Source of the DNA: Sphingobacterium sp. UBA7855
Lineage (GTDB): Bacteria > Bacteroidota > Bacteroidia > Sphingobacteriales > Sphingobacteriaceae
Direction of reading: 5' to 3'
Length of the DNA stretch: 64,000 nt
Assembly: GCA_002500745.1 (NCBI GenBank)
Contig: DLST01000017.1
Location: 1-64,000, forward strand
The notes beneath the pieces were generated by a model, which saw only the letters and a list, made by a program, of their open reading frames with translations, was not told where the DNA came from and made no database searches. The number at the start of each line of letters is the position of its first letter. Position 1 is the stretch's first letter. Positions 61,923 to 64,000 of this stretch are shown here, piece by piece. Position numbers and translations under genes: made by a program.

Positions 61923-62528
61923 TTGAAAAAGAACATTCCTTTTACACTCATTATACTGCGCCTTGTCTTAGGCCTGCTGCTGTTACTTTTTTACTTGCTC
62001 AAAGTGGATCATTTTAAATGGTATGCAATTTCATTTCTTGTAATAGGATTATTAAGCGACATATTTGACGGCATTATTGCCCGTAGGCTAGCTGTTTCTA
62101 CCACGCTGTTACGCCGATGGGACTCCAGTGTTGATCTTCTGTTTTTTGCCTGTATTTCACTGGTAACCTACCTGAGCTGTCCCCAATTTTTTAAGGATAA
62201 TGCTACATTGATTTTGATCCTGGTAGGATCAGAGATATTAACCTACATCATTAGCTTTGCAAAATTTAAAAAGGAAATTGCAACACACTCCATTGGAGCG
62301 AAGATCTGGACGCTGTTTTTATTCGCCCTTTTAGTCGAATTACTACTACATTGCCAATCAACAATCTTATTTCAGTTAACGATCTGGTTAGGCCTTCTTA
62401 CACGTTTGGAAATTATTGCTATTATCCTCACGCTCAAAAAATGGTCTAACGACATCCCAAGTATCTACCACGCTATCCAGCTACGCAAGGGAAAGGCGAT
62501 CCTTAAAAACAAGTTGTTCAATAGTTAA
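61923..62528 (+). CDS. CDP-alcohol phosphatidyltransferase family protein
   Basis: The 201-residue membrane protein has about six helices and the family motif DIFDGIIARRL...WDSSVD, with the four expected Asp. At the position of the usual Gly, eight residues after AR, there is Leu. The start is a TTG at 61923, and no ATG gives a complete first helix. The gene overlaps the convergent polysaccharide deacetylase by 4 bp. It probably makes a phospholipid, but the alcohol is unknown. Confidence 0.72.
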   Translation: MKKNIPFTLIILRLVLGLLLLLFYLLKVDHFKWYAISFLVIGLLSDIFDGIIARRLAVSTTLLRRWDSSVDLLFFACISLVTYLSCPQFFKDNATLILILVGSEILTYIISFAKFKKEIATHSIGAKIWTLFLFALLVELLLHCQSTILFQLTIWLGLLTRLEIIAIILTLKKWSNDIPSIYHAIQLRKGKAILKNKLFNS

Positions 62529-63493
62529 TGCGGCTCCTCATCCAAACCTTCAGATAAACTATATAATGTCCAATGCTTCGCCTTTATTGCCTGCGATTCT
62601 GCCTGAAGTAATTTGATAAAGTCATGTACCCCAAGCTCCTCGTTTCCGTTACCGTGAATCAGGACAATACTGCCATTCTTCGCCTGTTGCCCCTTAGCCA
62701 GCCAGGCATCCGATCCAACGGCAAGGAGACCATAAGATATCAGGCTTTCAATAATTCGGCGATCTGAAACCAAGCCCGGACAACGGAAAAACACCGAAGG
62801 CACTAGGCCATTCTTCAGCATCAATTTTTCATTTTCCAACACTTCAAATCTTAGATCCGTATTTTTAGAAAGCAAAAAATTGGACGACAGTGGTTGATTG
62901 TTAAAGACATGGTCATACGTATGGTTGACCCAAGTAATCTTGACACCTTTTCCTGCCAACGACTTAAGCCAGTCCAGATCAGCCCTATGATTCAGCATCC
63001 ATTTCCCCGAAATAGAAACAGCCAATGGCAAAGTCGCATCGACACCCTTAAACGCCAATAGAAGATCCTCAAAAATAACTCTATCCAAGGACTTATGTGA
63101 AGGACATAAATCGATTGTCAAATTAATACCCGCTTCTTTAGGAAAGCTAAAGTTCAGACCAGCATCCTGTAAGTTATTCTCCGTTTTTCTAACGAAGGAA
63201 AAACAGCTTTCATACACAGAACCCATTAAATTTTTATTAACCTCACCCGCATCTTTATAGACCATGCTTACCGATCGACCACCTACTACACGCGTTTGCA
63301 GTGTCGTAGGATCTACCGTGAGGTAATACTTTACAGCGTTCGATGTGAAACTACGAATACCCACCAGAGATCGGTCATTTTCACGAAGGATCAGCCACTC
63401 GGTCCGGTAGTTTTCTAAATTGACAAATGAAGTCTGTCCAAAAGAAAAAAGACCGCATACGAGAAATAGATAAATTAATATAAGTTGTTTCAT
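62525..63493 (-). CDS. Secreted polysaccharide deacetylase-like protein
   Basis: The start at 63493 gives MKQLILIYLFLVCGLFSFGQ, a signal peptide, two bases after the M28 gene's stop. The NodB-type domain shows a His motif VNHTYDHVF, the FFRCPG motif, GSDAWLAKG, and VLIHGNG, in family order. The first motif reads TIDLCPSH instead of TFDDGP, so the second Asp that holds metal is replaced by Leu. Activity is uncertain. It is probably translated in an operon with the M28 peptidase upstream. Confidence 0.72.
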   Translation of the reverse strand: MKQLILIYLFLVCGLFSFGQTSFVNLENYRTEWLILRENDRSLVGIRSFTSNAVKYYLTVDPTTLQTRVVGGRSVSMVYKDAGEVNKNLMGSVYESCFSFVRKTENNLQDAGLNFSFPKEAGINLTIDLCPSHKSLDRVIFEDLLLAFKGVDATLPLAVSISGKWMLNHRADLDWLKSLAGKGVKITWVNHTYDHVFNNQPLSSNFLLSKNTDLRFEVLENEKLMLKNGLVPSVFFRCPGLVSDRRIIESLISYGLLAVGSDAWLAKGQQAKNGSIVLIHGNGNEELGVHDFIKLLQAESQAIKAKHWTLYSLSEGLDEEPH

Positions 63494-63495
63494 GA

Positions 63496-64000
63496 CTAAT
63501 TGCCGCTTGTTCTTTTCGACTGAAGATTCGTTGGCCATGCTGCCGGCTTACCATCTTTATCGATAGGTAATGTGATTTTTTCCCGGGAGACCAAAGTTGG
63601 TTCTTCACAGGCTAGGTAAGTTAAAATCGCAACGATAATGGCATTTTGTTTCACCTCATCAAACACAATCTTATCGTAGGTATCGCGATTGGTATGCCAG
63701 GTCACTTTACCATAGTCCCAAGAAGTCGAAGAAAGTCCAAACGCCGGAATTCCTTTTTGAACAAAAGAAGAGTGATCACTTCCTCCGGTTCCTGGCATAC
63801 CGGGAAAACTCGTTTGAATTTCATTGCGAAAATCTTCAGGTAGATATTGTAGCCAACGACCAATGTATTCGTAAGATTTTTCAAAACCACTGCCCCCAAT
63901 ACGAACAATTCGACCTGTTCCATTATCCTGGTTCCACACCACCTGTATATTTTTTACAAGTTCAGGATGGTCCTCGACAAATGCGGAAGAACCGTTTAGC
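63496..64000 (-). CDS. M28-family aminopeptidase, C-terminal part (runs off the window)
   Basis: The frame continues without stop to the window edge, so only the end is visible. GGSDHSSFVQKGIPAFGLSS carries the M28 metal-ligand Asp-His pair, and WHTNRDTYDKIVFDEVKQNAIIVAIL is the usual ending with the last His ligand. The tail has no membrane anchor. It is followed within two bases by the deacetylase gene. Confidence 0.78.
   Translation of the reverse strand, partial: LNGSSAFVEDHPELVKNIQVVWNQDNGTGRIVRIGGSGFEKSYEYIGRWLQYLPEDFRNEIQTSFPGMPGTGGSDHSSFVQKGIPAFGLSSTSWDYGKVTWHTNRDTYDKIVFDEVKQNAIIVAILTYLACEEPTLVSREKITLPIDKDGKPAAWPTNLQSKRTSGN

Overview
The window looks like a chromosomal segment of a Sphingobacterium-like member of Sphingobacteriaceae (Bacteroidota). 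The evidence is an AT-rich genome, TAnnTTTG-type -7 promoter elements, few Shine-Dalgarno sequences, many SCKK-type lipoproteins, LytTR regulators, a VWA/YfbK protein with a carboxypeptidase-like domain, a CzcA/CusA efflux operon, TauE plus DUF1634, and a secreted S9B dipeptidyl peptidase. No rRNA, tRNA or CRISPR array was seen. The genus is an inference.

Region 1 (1-2.3 kb) is an insertion-scarred edge: the start of an IS66 accessory gene, a truncated acyltransferase tail, a frameshifted acyltransferase-3 gene and an internally deleted IS256-type transposase.

Region 2 (2.3-21 kb) is a visibly AT-richer accessory island and the most interesting part. A 49-codon ORF (2517-2666), absent from long-ORF calls, encodes a Ser/Thr-rich, cysteine-free peptide that looks like a RiPP precursor. 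It is followed by a receiver-only protein and a full-length class I lanthipeptide dehydratase (LanB), with no cyclase and no transporter in view. A LytS-type kinase and a LytTR regulator follow convergently. Beyond a decayed IS3 element lie secreted hydrolases: an astacin metalloprotease with an aspartate-switch motif, a clostripain-like C11 protease, an astacin paralogue that has lost every zinc ligand, a 1014-residue alpha/beta hydrolase and a C10 (streptopain-type) cysteine protease. Small lipoproteins sit among them, two of which are paralogues of each other. Seven copies of a 23-bp motif with AlgR/LytTR-like half sites lie exactly 28 bp before a putative -7 box. They stand upstream of the peptide operon, the astacin, the hydrolase operon and the C10 operon, and three more face IS scars. 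I infer one LytTR-controlled regulon joining a dehydrated-peptide pathway to a secreted protease arsenal.

Region 3 (21-35.4 kb) is mixed: an alpha/beta hydrolase, a GNAT, a universal stress protein, a TIM-barrel sugar isomerase-like protein, an XRE regulator convergent with a fatty-acid desaturase, a VWA-domain protein divergent from an ECF sigma/anti-sigma-TonB pair, a DUF3857 transglutaminase-like protein, and a tiny structured gene of 31 codons.

Region 4 (35.4-40.7 kb): a MocR/PdxR-like regulator without the PLP lysine, divergent from biotin synthase bioB, then a phosphocholine-type phospholipase C.

Region 5 (40.8-50.1 kb): an OmpR-type two-component system followed by a TolC/adaptor/RND heavy-metal efflux operon, then TauE/SafE plus DUF1634.

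Region 6 (50.1-64 kb) is mostly housekeeping: a GNAT with a ten-base G tract, Crp/Fnr plus YceI, an atypical SDR, a UbiB-type kinase, an ECF sigma with its membrane partner, a thioesterase, Hsp20, a frameshifted AAA ATPase, FolB, a DUF1080 protein, DPP-IV, a CDP-alcohol phosphatidyltransferase, a polysaccharide deacetylase and an M28 peptidase cut by the window end.
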